Shown: positions 23,492 to 36,114 of the stretch, piece by piece
Position numbering within the stretch: the stretch's first letter is position 1
Layout of the letters: each line of letters starts with the position of its first letter
NCBI RefSeq assembly: GCF_037179485.1
Contig: NW_027040706.1
Coordinates: forward strand, 1,726,902-1,790,901
Origin: Ochlerotatus camptorhynchus
Taxonomy: Eukaryota; Arthropoda; Insecta; Diptera; Culicidae
Reading direction: 5' to 3'
Length of the DNA stretch: 64,000 nt
Made by a program: the position numbers and the translations under genes
Notes under the pieces: model-generated
Told to the model about the DNA's origin: nothing
The model's database searches: none
Seen by the model: the letters and a program-made list of their open reading frames with translations, nothing else

Positions 23492-26091
23492 TACGTCAAA
23501 TTTTGACGTTTTGGTACAGAGGCAGAGGCTTCAATATTCCATCAACATAAAAGTTTCAAAATGTTACTCAGCGTGCTTTTTTTTTTACAAAAGTCAGGTA
23601 ATCATGACACACTGGTTTCTTTTTTTTTCATTCGACTTGTTTTCTAAGATAAAATCAACAGTGATCACGCTTAACCGCGATGATCGATTTCCTCTTTAAA
23701 TTGGCACAGCTAAGGGCAGCAATTTTCTGAAATTTGTTCAATACAGTGCTGTAACAGGTTGTATTGGCTATCAAATGCAACATCAAACGTATCGAGAAAT
23801 GTTTAAAATATGTACACATCGCGCAATTTCAATTTGACGATTAAGGAACCAAATGATAAAAGTTAATAATTGAAAAATACTAAAAAAAATAATACAGATA
23901 AAAGAATAATGTTGGCTTCTTTTCATAAACAAGTAGGCATCAGAAATAACTTGCATGAACAAAATGCGGTTATATTGACATATACAAAATAAAAGAGACA
24001 TGATTTGTCAACCCACTACGACATAAGGTTCTCCTCTGAATCCGAGTTCTTTGCCTAGGTACTAGATTTCAGTAATGAATAAAAACGCTCAAATTTATCT
24101 CGATGAGAAACAATAACAATCAGCATTTGTCATAGACAAAACCATATTAGCTACGTTGAGTCGGAAGTAGTGCGCCACAGTTAAAACTATCACTAAACAC
24201 GGAAGCGTTGATATGCCTATGAGGTGTAGGCGATTCTAGCCGTCTAAATAGATTCAGCCGAGATAATGATAATGCCGATGATGATGATGATTATAATGAG
24301 CTTCTCATTCCGTTTGGATATCTCTTTGCTTGCGCTACATGAACGCTGGTGTTGCTTTCATGGAATTAAAACGGCCAACAATAGGGTAAGAGAGAACACA
24401 CTGATCGTATCGTATCGAGCACAGAGGAAAACAAATATAGCAAAACTCCCTGGTGCTTAGCTATTTTCATTCTGATTGCGGATTTGCTTTCTGTAAATTT
24501 AATTTTCTATTTCTAATTAATTCGCTCAATGAATCGCTTACTGCCCACAACATCAACTGAAGCAGAGAGAAGAGGATGAGCTATCCCAATAGACCTGTGG
24601 ATTTACGGAATTTGTAGCGAAGTGAATAAAGAGAAAATCGTTCGACTTTAACTTTTATGCTCTCTACAAAATTCATTATTTGCATACTTGATAACCTGAT
24701 TAAAAAGTGAGTTACAACAAGTAACCATATATGTAACAAAATTAAATGTGGTTAAATTTGTTCCTGCTTAACTGCCACCTTGTAATTTTGAGATAGAATG
24801 CATATTCAGTCGGGGTAACTCCTGAAGTTTAAATTACAATCAGTGTTAGGGAAAACTCGAAAACTTAAATCTCATGTTTAAGATTATTCGACTATGCCAA
24901 ATTCCAAAGCTGTGCAAAAATTACTGATGAGTTTTTCGGTTGAAAAAGTAATTCCTTTAATTTCCTTTATATGCATTGTTCTAAGTGTTATTTTTGCATT
25001 ATTCTTTGGAGAACCAACAAAACATTAATTTGCATGCAATCAATTAACGTTTGACCGGATTTTATGAGTTTTGAGCTGGAATGATTTTTTGGCGATGTGA
25101 GTGTGAGTGCTTGAAAATGCATGCTAATCTCAACCATGAGGTTTACTTGCAATTTCACAAGTGAGTTTCTTTGCTCAGGAGTGCTCAATGAATGAGATTT
25201 GAGAATGATTTTCACAACACTGTTAGTTCAAGTTGAATTGAATTAGTAACATCTGCAACAACCTGTTATCAAGAAAATTATATTTATTCAAATGATCGGA
25301 AACTACATTTTGAATGGTGATTTTGATATCAATAAAAGTAGTAAGCACTAACCAAAATTGAATTTCACACTTCCTTCGGCATTTTTACAAAATAATTGGT
25401 AAGTACGAGGTACTTAATGAATGTCAATATTAGACTTAAGTTATTATATGATAAGGTGATGAAAATATTAAATTGATAGTTCATCGAGTACGGCAGTGTA
25501 AACAGCGTGGACAGTCTCGGTAGTAAAGGGGAGCGACATCTAAACTTAGATACTCAAAAGCAAATCAATATCAAAAAAATTTTCTTTCATTTCTCGCATC
25601 TACTTCCTCATCTTTTTGCAAGAAATTATCATTGCAGAATGTGTTCATGTCGCGAAACATTGCAAATTCCACATACCTTTCATGCAAATCGGTAAAAGAA
25701 TCTTAGGGGGTTTTCTCTGCATATCGCATACATGTGAATCCGCTTGTTTGTTTACATTTGTTTGCTACTAGATGAAATCGCCAAAACCTGCTGTAAAACG
25801 TTTTTACAATGCTAAAAACGTCCATGGTGAGTGTGGCTTTTGACAGTAAACTGTTTTTATTCAGCACCCTGCCCACTTAAACTGCGTTTGAGACAGTTGT
25901 TCTATTATTGGCAACTCTATATGCAATATAAAGCATGCAGCCCCATGCAATATAAAGCTGATATACAATCACCCCAGTATTATGGGCCTGCTAGTCACTA
26001 TTATGGATCAGTCAGTGCTGCGTGTTAATCAAATGGAAGTGGCCCATAATTGTGGGTGACTGTACTTTAGATGCTTTATTAGCTGTATGCA
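23492..26091. other. No gene seen; short GAT microsatellite
   Basis: 2.6 kb of AT-rich DNA. It includes a short GATGATGATGAT run near 24275-24292. Short open stretches at 24266, 25507 and 25831 (+) and 24988 (minus) look non-coding. Confidence 0.5.
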
Positions 26092-27390
26092 TTAGAGTGA
26101 TGCAAAATTTGAAATTTTCGCTCCACAATACTTAAACGACTCTAAATCGGATCCTGACTAACCTTTCAAAATTTTAACCCATTTGGTGAGAAACTGAGAT
26201 GGCACAAACCATTTGAAGTTTCTATGGGAATTACTATGGTAAAACCAAGATTTTTGTTCATGTCTATCTAATAATTCACCATATAGGCCTGCTTCAAAAA
26301 CTTTCAATTGTACTTGTAGGAAATTTTTCCAGCTACAACTTTGCTCAAGACCATTTTTTAATTAAATGCAAGGATCGAAAGTTATCAATGGTTCAATGCG
26401 CTAATGTCTTATGATCATGCTCAATCAACTGCTCAGCAGGCAACATTGGTGTTTCTGGGGCGTTGAATAGGACACAAACATCATGGCTACTATGTTACAC
26501 TGCAAAATACAGTGTTGCCTACAGAGCTGCTGCTTGATCATGTCATAAGTTTACCAATCTCTTAAATAATTAATAACTTTTTCCTGTCTCGTTTTACATA
26601 GAAACAATCTTCAGCAAAGTTATAGCTGAGAAAATTTTCTATAAGAATGGCTATCGAACTGTTTCGCAGCTTAATATCGAAAAAGACTAGAAGGTAATGA
26701 ACAAAAAGTTGAGATTTCCCATAGTAATTCACAAGTAAACTTTAAATGGCTTGTGCGAAGTCTGTTTCTAACCAAATGAGTTGTAACTTTGGAAGGCTAA
26801 TCAGGACCCGATTTGAAACCATTTAAGCACTATGGAGCGAAAAAGTCAAATTTTGCATCAGTCTAGTATGCATAGTAGACTGATGCAAAATTTGAAATGT
26901 TCACTCCACAGTGCTCAAACGGTTCCAAATCAGGTCCTGATTAGCCTCCTCTTTTTGTTCGGTGCCTTCTAGACTTTTTTCATATTGTACTGTTAACAAG
27001 TACTATCGCTATTCTGATGGGTAATTTTCTTTGGAGAAGATTGTTTTTCAGCCGAACGTCAAATAGTTTTTGATTATTTAAGAGATTGATAACCTTATGG
27101 CATGATTAAGCAGCTGTATTGTGAGCAACACTGTATTCTGCACTGTGACATAGTAGCTATGATTTTTTCCTGTATTCTACGCGCCAGAAACAGTTAATTA
27201 AGCATAATCATTAGACATTAGTGACTTGAAACATTAATAGCTTTTGTTCCTTACATTTGATTGAAAAGTGGTCTTGAACAAAGTTGTAGTTGAGAAAATG
27301 TTCAACTGGTGAATTTTGAGATAGATATGAACAAAACATTTGGTGCGAGGTCAGTTTCTTACTAATGTGACCCAAGTTCATCTATGAATT
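26092..27390. repeat. Three inverted copies of one repeat
   Basis: Unit 1 (+, from 26092), unit 2 (minus, to about 26885) and unit 3 (+, from about 26878 to 27390) share GATGCAAAATTTGAAATTTT-type starts, AAATCGGATCCTGACTAACC-type blocks and, deeper inside, ACATAGTAGCTATGAT and AAGTTGTAGTTGAGAAAAT. Units 2 and 3 meet at the palindrome CATCAGTCTAGTATGCATAG...GACTGATG (26861-26892). The first two units form a fold-back of nearly 800 bp. Confidence 0.75.
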
Positions 27391-28178
27391 ATATTTTTGC
27401 AAAAGTTCGAATGGGGAAAAACTTATAACATTTGTAACAACTGGGGCGTAAAATTGGAAAAAAATTGAATAGCGAAGGGGCAATTTTATTTCAGGGCATG
27501 ATAGCGTTTTTCTTTAAGATGATTTTAGCAGTATCAGACTTTCTATATGTCATCAGGAAGCTGGAATTGCCTATAATGGGGCAAATGTTTGAGTGAGGCA
27601 CCCACACACATTTAATCATTCACAAATGTCTAAAACACATTTATTTACTTTAAATAATCATAAATAGAGCAGATTGTGGCAAAAACCTAGACAAACTGGC
27701 TAACTTATTGCATTTATTCTGGAAAAACACTATTTTTCAGAGGATTGTGTTCTTTGCCAAGTTCTGATAAAATCTGGCACAAACATGTGGTTTCTACATG
27801 TCATTCACACAAACATGGGATATTCAAAGATTTGAAGCGGCAAAACGTCTCAAAAACTGCTAATAATGAAACGAACTTTTACCCACCGTTGGGGCAAAAC
27901 TTCGTGTTGAACACTCTTCCGAAAAAATTGTTTTACCTATGAATGGACTGAAAACTCATTAAAGTTCTGTATGAAGTTGTAAACTTTAGATGAGGGATCC
28001 TGTGTATGGAATTAGTTTGATTCTAAATGTCCCACCTTACTCTATTGAAATATTGTTTCTTCTGAAAGAAACCACTCCAATAGTTTCTGAACCCCCCGAG
28101 TTATTAAACCTAGAGCAAATTAGTTAAAATTTCATGAGCTGTTACGAGGAATCAATCAGTGCGTTTGAATAAGTTTGG
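27391..28178. other. No gene seen
   Basis: Open stretch 27745-27942 (+) has no recognisable domain. Nothing else is identifiable. Confidence 0.5.
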
Positions 28179-28192
28179 TACTAATCAATCAA

Positions 28193-28250
28193 CATGGAGG
28201 CGAACCAGCCCAAGGCTGAAAGCCTCTTTAATAAAGTTAAATAATAATAA
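28193..28250 (+). mobile_element. 58-bp LINE 3' tail with 14-bp target-site duplications
   Basis: TACTAATCAATCAA occurs exactly at 28179-28192 and 28251-28264. Between them lie 58 bp reading GGCGAACCAGCCCAAGGCTG, AAAGCCTC, AATAAAG and a TAA-repeat end. This is an extreme 5' truncation of a LINE. The same 3'-end motif occurs inverted at 37098-37168. Confidence 0.9.
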
Positions 28251-28264
28251 TACTAATCAATCAA

Positions 28265-29047
28265 ACGAACTTTAGGTGAGTCACTGGTCTTTAATGTCTA
28301 TGACAACATTTCTCAGAACTATAAAGTGCACCACTTTACCCAAAAAAAAACATCCCTCTAGGATCCTCAATTTTAAAGATAAATTCGAGCGTAGCCTATG
28401 CGGCAGGAAAACGAACTAATCAAAAGTTGACTCAAACTGAGAAACTTCGTTAAAGACTGCAAATCTGTAGAATGCATACCCACGGTTTTGACCACGGTTT
28501 TAGGTTCAATGCCCCACTGTGTAACGGGAGAAATACTGTAAATATTCACAATTTTCCATTTTTTTTTTATTTTTTTAAATAATTATCGGTTTTTACCTCA
28601 TTAGATCATTTCCAAGGTTTTTAAATAATTGAATGTCAGACTCGACCTTCTCCGATTTGCATGAAGGATGAAGCTTTGCATAATTGTTTGTTATGGTCAG
28701 TAATTTACATTTGAGCTAAAATTCGGCCATTTTGAATCTTTTGAAAATTCAAAATGGCGTATCCGAATTTTTTCAACAATCAGAACTTGAAAACGTCACT
28801 TCCAATCGAAATGACGTCTGAGACAAAGTCGTAGGAAAAAATATACGCGGTAAAAAAATTCAAGTAATTTAGGGTAAAAAACCAGAAAAATATTGACATT
28901 TCAGTGAAAAAAAAAATCAACCCAACTAACAACCGCATCATGCTCTTGAAGCTGATTATCTGACACCAAATGCAATTTTTTCTCTGAATTGCCAATAAAA
29001 AAAAATTACCTTCGATGATCGTTTCGTTATTTGACGAGGAACTGATT
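28265..29047. other. No gene seen
   Basis: AT-rich DNA. A small palindrome (TTTTGAATCTTTTGAAAATTCAAAA) lies near 28732-28756. No coding segment is supported. Confidence 0.5.
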
Positions 29048-29252
29048 AGGCTGTGTTCCATTTGGTGAATTTTCACTTAAATTTGACAGATGAAAAATAA
29101 AAAAAAATCTGCTATTCGAGCAGACTTATTTCTGACAGACAAGGAATCAATTTTGACAGACACCTTCTCGAAAATTTTCGGATTTTCGAACATCTTATTT
29201 TATTTTCGAAGTGTCAAATTTAAGTGAAAATTCACCAAATGGAACACAGCCT
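29048..29252. repeat. MITE with perfect 41-bp inverted ends
   Basis: 29048-29088 (AGGCTGTGTTCCATTTGGTG...) and 29212-29252 are exact inverted copies. The interior is largely self-complementary (TGCTATTCGAGCA, TCTGACAGACAAG). A diverged relative lies at 45345-45575. Confidence 0.85.
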
Positions 29253-29306
29253 TACTACCGGAACCGGTATTCGAAAAAACAAACCCGGTAACAGCAACTT
29301 GGGGAT

Positions 29307-29456
29307 AGTCCATTAATTATGTCACACTTTTAGGAGGAGGGGGGATTTGGTAACTGTGACGAGCCATACAAAAAAATTAAGGTCCATACAAAAAATGTGA
29401 CAAAGGGGGGAGGGGGGTTGAAAATGGGCCAAATTTGCGTGACATAATTAATTGAC
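29307..29456. repeat. MITE with TTAATTATGTCAC ends
   Basis: CCATTAATTATGTCAC at the left is inverted as GTGACATAATTAATTG at the right. The interior has G-rich runs and a repeated CCATACAAAAAA. The layout (inverted ends, GC homopolymers, CATACAA) recalls the element at 35951-36114. Confidence 0.7.
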
Positions 29457-30731
29457 CTTTCCTTGCTTAGGTGTTCTAATAATTCTCAACGAAGCTGATG
29501 GAAGCAGATCTCCTAAAAAGGCGCATGCATTGGTATCTGTGAAGCTGCGGTAACTGTGGCAAGTTATTGGGATCAAACAAAATGATGTTGATAATTGTTG
29601 AAGCAAACTGTGGATAAATAAAAGCAACATAGCAACCATATTAACAAAGTTTATTAGATTTTACCTAGGGGGAGACATCTGGGTTATAGATTTGGATCCA
29701 GCTTATGATCTGGTCGCTAATTGGTCGATTTTCAAGTTTAAGATTGTTTTTTGTTTTGTTTTAAATGTGTACAAAATTACGGTCTGATCTGCTTGTATTG
29801 ATCAAGTACGGATAATGTTCAACTGGAATTGAAGGAGCGAATGAAAAATCTGCAAAGAAGAATAAAAAGAAGCCATATGTCCTGTGTTGTCTTAAGTTTG
29901 ACTATCAAAGTTTGTTAGTTATTTTTTTATTAATCTGTTCCCTGTGCCCCGGATCTTGTACAAACAGTTCGGTAACGGTTTTCACGATTCCAAGAACGGA
30001 ACTAAGGCCAATTTGTTTCAGATCACAAAACGCAGTCTGCTGGTGCTTGCTACTCTGAGATAATGTTGCATATTTGTTTGTAACCCATCAATAGCCATAA
30101 CAAAAAATAATAAACCTTCAGAACGTATAACGAGCTTCGTTTGCTTTTTTCAACAAAAATCCTCTTTTACCAACATGGAACCAATATGAGTGCATGCATC
30201 CGTAGCACGAAAAGGTCATCTTTGATGCTTACTTGTGAACTGAGCATTTTTCTCCCTGCGGTGCGCAATTAAGGGACCATCCATAAATAGCCTCCCTTGC
30301 TTGCCTAGCGACGCGACGGTAAGCACATTGTCGACAAATTATTCTGGGATTCACATTCCACGGCTGCGCGGCAATTGCTTGGACACAAAAGAAGAAGATC
30401 GCGCGATTACGCACCACTAGACATGCATGGAATCATACATACCTTCATGCCTACATATGTCCAAGGGCGACTGCATGCCGCTTTGCGCTGCAGCTGCTTA
30501 TTATCTTTTTTCGCATGCACAATTCGATTCGTCAAGAAAAGCCTCAGCTGTGATGCTGGCATTTTAGAACAACAAAAAGTTCAACGAAAAGGGTTTCAAA
30601 GCAGCATGCAAAAAACGGTCTCAATCTTCATTGAAATTATCAATTGCTAAATAATCATATACCCTTGCATAATTTGCATTTAGTTGTTCAGTTTTTTAAC
30701 GGTTCTTGTAAGGTAAAGCTAAACTTCTACA
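29457..30731. other. No gene seen
   Basis: Open stretches at 29448-29639 and 30229-30417 (minus) and 30375-30650 (+) carry no recognisable domain. Confidence 0.5.
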
Positions 30732-31541
30732 CAGGGCTGTGGAGTTGGATGGAAATCGATCGACTCCGACTCCTCTGATTTGAAATTAACCAACTCCGAC
30801 TCCAATTCAACAAAATTCAATTACCGTAAAATGGGGTATATTTGATATCATGATAGTAGACTTTAATGATGCAATATACTCTCTGCACTATTCCCTAATT
30901 GTAAACATTGGTTCCATTTTGTAGCTTTTGCCTTTGATATCTTATAGAGTTTTTATATAGTATGTTTTACATATTATCTAAATATCTGAAAAAAAACACA
31001 ATTTTCTTGAATCTCGCCTGTTTGAAAATGCACTCAAACAATAACTTATGAAATGTATTTCCGATACAACGATCACAAATTCAATGTTGACTTCTTATTG
31101 CTTATGACGTTTTTGGATTATAGCATTATGAAAGTCAAATCAAAATACAGATGTTTGGTCTAAAAAATAGAGCAATGGTGACCAATAATTTACATTAAGC
31201 ATATTACTAACGAATTAAGAATAGGACCTCAGTACTTATTAAAAAAAAATGAAAACATTCACAACAAAACTATTTTTTTTCTTTCTTGATAGTAAACTGC
31301 ATTATAGTTTTTCGTTGATCTTTGACATATTTTTTTACTTGATTAGTACTCTCTAATGAATCTTCTTCTGAAATTTCAAATTGTTTGGTGTCATGCTGTT
31401 GATTTATGTCAAATTTGTTTTCGGAAAAAAAACAATAATTTTCTATTAATATATTGTCTTGGGAGTCGGAATCGAGGTCAGACATACATTTGAGGAGTCA
31501 CAGTCGCAGTCGGAATATTTTTCACCGTCTCCGCAACCCTG
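30732..31541. mobile_element. Possible hAT-like element with CAGGG ends
   Basis: CAGGGCTGTGGAGTT at the left is inverted as GTCTCCGCAACCCTG at the right, and GACTCCGACTCC blocks inside the left end face GGAGTCACAGTCGCAGTCGG at the right. The flanks ACTTCTAC and ACTTCTCA resemble an imperfect 8-bp target duplication. No transposase is visible. The hAT call rests only on the ends. Confidence 0.5.
30826..31265 (+). repeat. Repeat B, 3'-truncated copy
   Basis: It starts GTAAAATGGGGTATATTTGATA and follows the copy at 32163-33050 block by block (ACTCTCTGCA, TTTGATATCTTATAGAGTTT, GTATGTTTTACATATT, ACCTCAGTACTT). It lacks the right-hand terminus of that copy and lies inside the possible hAT element. 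Confidence 0.65.
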
Positions 31542-31869
31542 ACTTCTCAAGAAAAATTTTCAAAATTTTAAAATGCACAACTTTTTCAAACTAATTAAAA
31601 ATTATCTAAAGCCGGCATCGCTTAAACTGGCCTGTCGAAGATCGCAAATCTGTAGGAAGCATGCCCAAACCCAAGGCACTAGAGGCTTTGGCCAAGTTAA
31701 CTGGTTCACTGCCCCACTGTGCGTAGGTGTGCATGATCATTTTTTTTCGGTCCTCTTCCGTCAGGCACATTCGAAACTGCATAAATCGTAACGAAGCTTA
31801 AATCACTTTAAAAACAACTGCTATCAACACCAAGGTTACTGCCAACGCAAACGATCTACATAACCGGGT

Positions 31870-31995
31870 AGGGGAAACTTTGCCCTTTTCGATGATGTTG
31901 TTGGTTTGCGTGGGCGACCCTTGGTTGGCGAAATAAGGGCCTACAAAGGTGTGTTTACAAAAGGCTTGTATGCCCTTTTCACATGTGGCTCTTGA
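31870..31995. repeat. Family-A repeat, partial
   Basis: CGACCCTTGGTTGGCGAAAT, AAGGGCCTACAAAGGTGTGT and CCCTTTTCACATGTGGCTCT closely match the right arm of the MITE at 4031-4243. The left arm is absent. Confidence 0.75.
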
Positions 31996-32034
31996 TTTGA
32001 TGTTATTTTGTACTTGTATGTTAAAGAAGAGGCT

Positions 32035-32150
32035 GATTTGCTGATTGTGATGCTCTGAAAGCAAAATTGACAGGTTTATTTGTTAAACACATACTTTACA
32101 ACCGCTTCTGGTAACTTATAAGTACAGCATATAATTATAACATCTAATGA
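32035..32150 (+). repeat. Dispersed repeat shared with about 46890-46995
   Basis: GCTCTGAAAGCAAAATTGACAG and a later ATAACATCTAATGATTTTA have counterparts at 46885-46990 (CACTCTGAAAGCGAAATTGA, CAACATCTAACGAATT). It is diverged and non-coding. Confidence 0.5.
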
Positions 32151-32162
32151 TTTTATAATATC

Positions 32163-33050
32163 GTAAAACGGGGTATATTTGATAAAGCAGGTAAGTTTGA
32201 AAATTTACTCTCTGCAGTATTTCTGAATTGGAAACATCGGTTCTATTTTGCAGCTTAGTGTATTTCCTTTGATATCGTATAGAGTTTGAGTTTGTTAATA
32301 GTATGTTCTACATATTTTCTAAATACCTAAAAAAAGGCATTTTCTTTTTTTCTCCTGATTGGAAAGCGCTCAAACAGTCACTTATTAAATGTTATATATA
32401 TAGCAGCGCAGTTTAGCACCAAACGAAATGTTATTATTACTGATGGCTTCCAAATTTATTTACCTTTCCGTATGTACCGTAAGATTTGATAAAGAGAAAC
32501 CAATAGTTGAGATATTGTCAAAATTCTAACACTGCTTCTTGACGCCAAACTCGGTCTACGGATTCTAAACTCGGCCTAACGCATTGAAACGCCAATGAAT
32601 TCACTTCGGCCTATCGGATGAAGATAAAAATTGATTTGGTCGGAGCGCTTTTTTGGTTTTTGAGAATAATGGGTGCAAACCTTCATATCACGCGTTCTCA
32701 TTGACTTCGTTCCATTGCTTATTAACTAAAGTATCGTACCAAACGCATAATTGAGTTGTTAACTCTGAAATCATGGATTTATTTGAAGTTTTCTGCTCGA
32801 TAGGCCCAAAATGGGCGATTAGGCCGAAGTAGTTCTCTATCCAGTAACCCCAAAACAAAACTAACTGATGTTCGGTCGCAGGACAAAAAAAAATAGTGCA
32901 AATGCAATAATTTACGTTAAACAGGTTACTAAAAAATTGACTATAGGATCCTCAGTACTTGTTTAAAAAAAAATATTTGGAAAAACATTTATTCTTGTAA
33001 AAAATACACAAATAAAACCAAAAAACTATCATTGTGACCACGTTTTACCG
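32163..33050. repeat. Repeat B, copy with both ends, interrupted by repeat C
   Basis: Left end GTAAAACGGGGTATATTTGA and right end TCATTGTGACCACGTTTTAC are inverted at GTAAAACG-GGT, suggesting a TIR element. Comparison with 30826-31265 shows that about 440 bp (32400-32840) is an extra insertion. Confidence 0.6.
32400..32840 (+). repeat. Repeat C, inverted copy at 61757-62204
   Basis: About 440 bp match the reverse complement of 61757-62204 at roughly 85-90 percent, including CTTCTTGACGCCAAACTCGG, TTCACTTCGGCCTATCGGA, TTTTCTGCTCGATAGGCCCA and TTAGGCCGAAGTAGTTCTCT. It is non-coding and its ends are not inverted repeats. Confidence 0.8.
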
Positions 33051-35950
33051 AAAATTATTTTTTTAATATTTTTGGAAATGAAGTCCTGCATTGCCAGATG
33101 CACTTGTGATTAGAAAAAAAAAGGCATTAAAAATATGAACGAAACATTTATCATTCCTTGTAAAATCACTTGAAGGCATGCAGCGTCATCAAGCGAATAG
33201 TGAATGATTTCCGGTGCATATAGGAAAATGTGGGTATACGAAGCTGTCAATCTCACCCAGCGTAACTAGTAGTAAGTAAGTAGAAGCGCAAACATCATCT
33301 AATTAGAGTGTGAATCAGAGTTAATCTAGATCCGCGTACATACTGTAACAGTTCTGAGTTACAATGCCAATTATTCCATGTGATCAATGTTCACAGCTCA
33401 AACCGCAACAATGCCTTCCAGAGCGCACAGTATCGTTGAGTGCTGAATGAAGAACCACTCTCCATTATTGTCGGCGAGACTCAAGTTCTCCGCTCGAGTT
33501 TCTCAGAAGGAAAGCATGGAACCGCGGAAACACTCAGAAAGAAAGCGCTCGTGGTAAAAATGTACATAAAAGATCCATTTAACAGCTGCTCATGATTGAG
33601 TAGATTTTCATTAGCGCAAGTGCAGTTAGTTCAGTCACATAAATTGCAAACGTCACTGGAAACGAGGTTAAGTTGCAACTTTTACCACAGACCGTGACAG
33701 TAAGTATAGTGGGCAAATTCTTGGAGAGTTGATCAACACTTCTTCTAATTATGAGCTGATCGCAAGCAACTGTCGAGCAACTTGAGTGTGGCATTTCTTA
33801 CAACTCATACTTGTGAAAACGCTAAATTATATCCACAGACAGTTGAGTCAAGAGGATAGTGAATATATCGTATACCTATCCACTTTCGATCGAAGATATT
33901 ATGTTTCGATTCACCATGCCTCGAGTTATATTTTCTCTACTTGCCAAGCACTAGAACTAGAGGACACAAGTAGGTACGACGTACTGAAATATTGCGATAC
34001 TCAGAGGAGGCTCATCTGTTAACAAGTGGTCTGTATTGACTGACGCTCAGCGCATCTACCTGATTAATAAACGACAGATGTGCGGCAGATTAGTTTCATC
34101 GTTCCCTGACATACAAATACCTACCTAGCTGCATAAAATTTCACTATACACTTGCATTGTGTGTGAACTGTTCATTACTTTTCCCATTGATTAAGTTTTG
34201 ATACAGCCGGAAAACAAAACAAAAACTACCATCGCACTCAAAGTTAATCTGAAAACCAAAGCTAAAACGATAGACAAAAGAAAGAAAACAGCTGTGGTTG
34301 ATGTTGTCGTCGTTTTATTGTAATTAATTTAGCATGCTCTCGAATCTAGCCATAAACGAGAAGCGCAGCGTGGGGTTTCATTTTAGTTATACTTATGGCA
34401 GGGATTTCTCCATGGTCTATATTTTCGTGTGGAAAACTTCCGCTATTCATTTTCCTCGTCAACTATGGCATAAATGAGTTTCATTTTCAATGTCAGCCAA
34501 CCGGTTGGTCTCACTCGCAGTAATCTTATATAGGATCGTTTAACGATAGTAATTGGTTCATTCAGCATATATCCACAGTTGAGTTAAGTGGCTAAATCAA
34601 TATTGTCGCATCTGGTGCAACAAGAGAAAAAGCTCATGAAATCCACTCGGTTCAACTCAATTTACAAAACTGAATTTCAACAATTAAAATTTAGTTGTAG
34701 GTTCTGCGCTTAACTAATATGTATCATTTACGTATGGGGCTTCCATGAGGTTCGTTGTGAAACAACCAATTATCCGCATATTCATAAACGCAGGCAAAGT
34801 GTCGTGCCTCAAAATTCCAAAACAATTTGAAAGGCACTTATCTAATTTTAAAGACAGGGAGGGTATGACTCCGAGCGACAATAAATGCGCTCAAACTTGA
34901 AACACCAACTGGGCACTTGGAGTTAAATGTGTCTCGTTAGCGAATGGTTTTCGAACAACATGCTTAAGCAATCTGCAATTCCCGCTCGAATCGTGAGTCA
35001 ATCGCGCATTGCTGCTGTATGGACGTTGCTGCTGCACATACCGATAATTGGCTTAAGGTTTAAAATATATTTCCAGAAAGCTAAAATTTATATCGTTATT
35101 ATTTTTTCTGCTCGGGGTAACTTTGTTTGAATACGCCAGATAAGCACACAAAATGCGATTTGTGATGTTGTTAAAGTCCATGGCAAGTCCACTTTAATAA
35201 TCAATAGCACACAGCTGGGTAAACAACCATTGGACCATGCTACTATCAGGTTTTTAAATTTGGTAAGTTATTGGTTGGTAAACAGAAACAGGACTTCATA
35301 CAAACAGATGACCAAACATATTTTAATCGTTTGAGATGATTTTTATTATCAGGGAGGGACGAATGTCACATACCAATCAGCTCAGTTAGACGAGATCAGA
35401 AAATTGCTGTGTGTGTTGTATCGTATGTAAACCATGGCCCACTTAGCTATGGAACAAACTCTTTTGGGTCGTTTTCGGAAACTAATGACATCTATTTGTT
35501 GTAAACAACTTTAACAATAACAGTGTATTGTTTCAGTTCATAAAACGCTGCAACCATGCAAGAGCAGCGTTTAAAAAACCGTGGACAGTCACCTGTCACC
35601 ATCGGGGTCCGCGTGGAAGCTGGCTAAAGTGTTTAATTTTCCTATGAAGAGGAAACTGAAAGTAAAAGGTACAGTCATCAAAACCGCAGCTCAGATGAAA
35701 TAATGGTGGTATAAAATCGCCAAAACAGTGGACGAGACCGATGTGCGCCACTTGATGGTTCGTATTAAGGGAAAAGTTCGAGAATTCCTTCGGAACCGCG
35801 AATAATTCGTTTCGTATTTTTTTTTTCTTAAAATATAAGGAATAGTATGCTCTTGAGTGAAAACCGTTTTCAAATCCGTTAATTCAAATCCGAAATAGAC
35901 CCAAATGATGTTGTTCCATTACTAACTAGGCCGTGCTTTATATGCGGCGT
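33051..35950. other. No gene seen
   Basis: 2.9 kb with short open stretches (33579-33794 minus, 33786-34022 plus, 34927-35130 plus) but no recognisable domain, splice-site pair or named repeat. Confidence 0.5.
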
Positions 35951-36114
35951 TAGGGGCTGTTCATAAACTACGTAGACAGTTTTTTGGGATTCTTAACCCC
36001 CCCCCCTCCCCCTGCGTAGACAATTGTCCATACAATTTTTTTTTAATTTTAATGGGCCGTAGATAATTGTCAACCCCCCCCCCCCTAAAATACGTAGTTT
36101 ATGGACAGCCCCTT
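35951..36114. repeat. MITE with TAGGGGCTGT ends
   Basis: TAGGGGCTGTTCATAAACTA (35951) is inverted as TAGTTTATGGACAGCCCCTTA, both followed inward by the CTACGTA block. Two poly-C runs lie inside. Similar termini are widespread in insect genomes. Confidence 0.8.

Noticed and set aside
26092..27390. A CRISPR-like or tandem repeat array
   Set aside because: Units are hundreds of bases long and alternate in direction; the genome is eukaryotic.
31270..31485. A 71-codon acidic protein on the minus strand
   Set aside because: It lies in the right half of a repeat element and has no recognisable domain.
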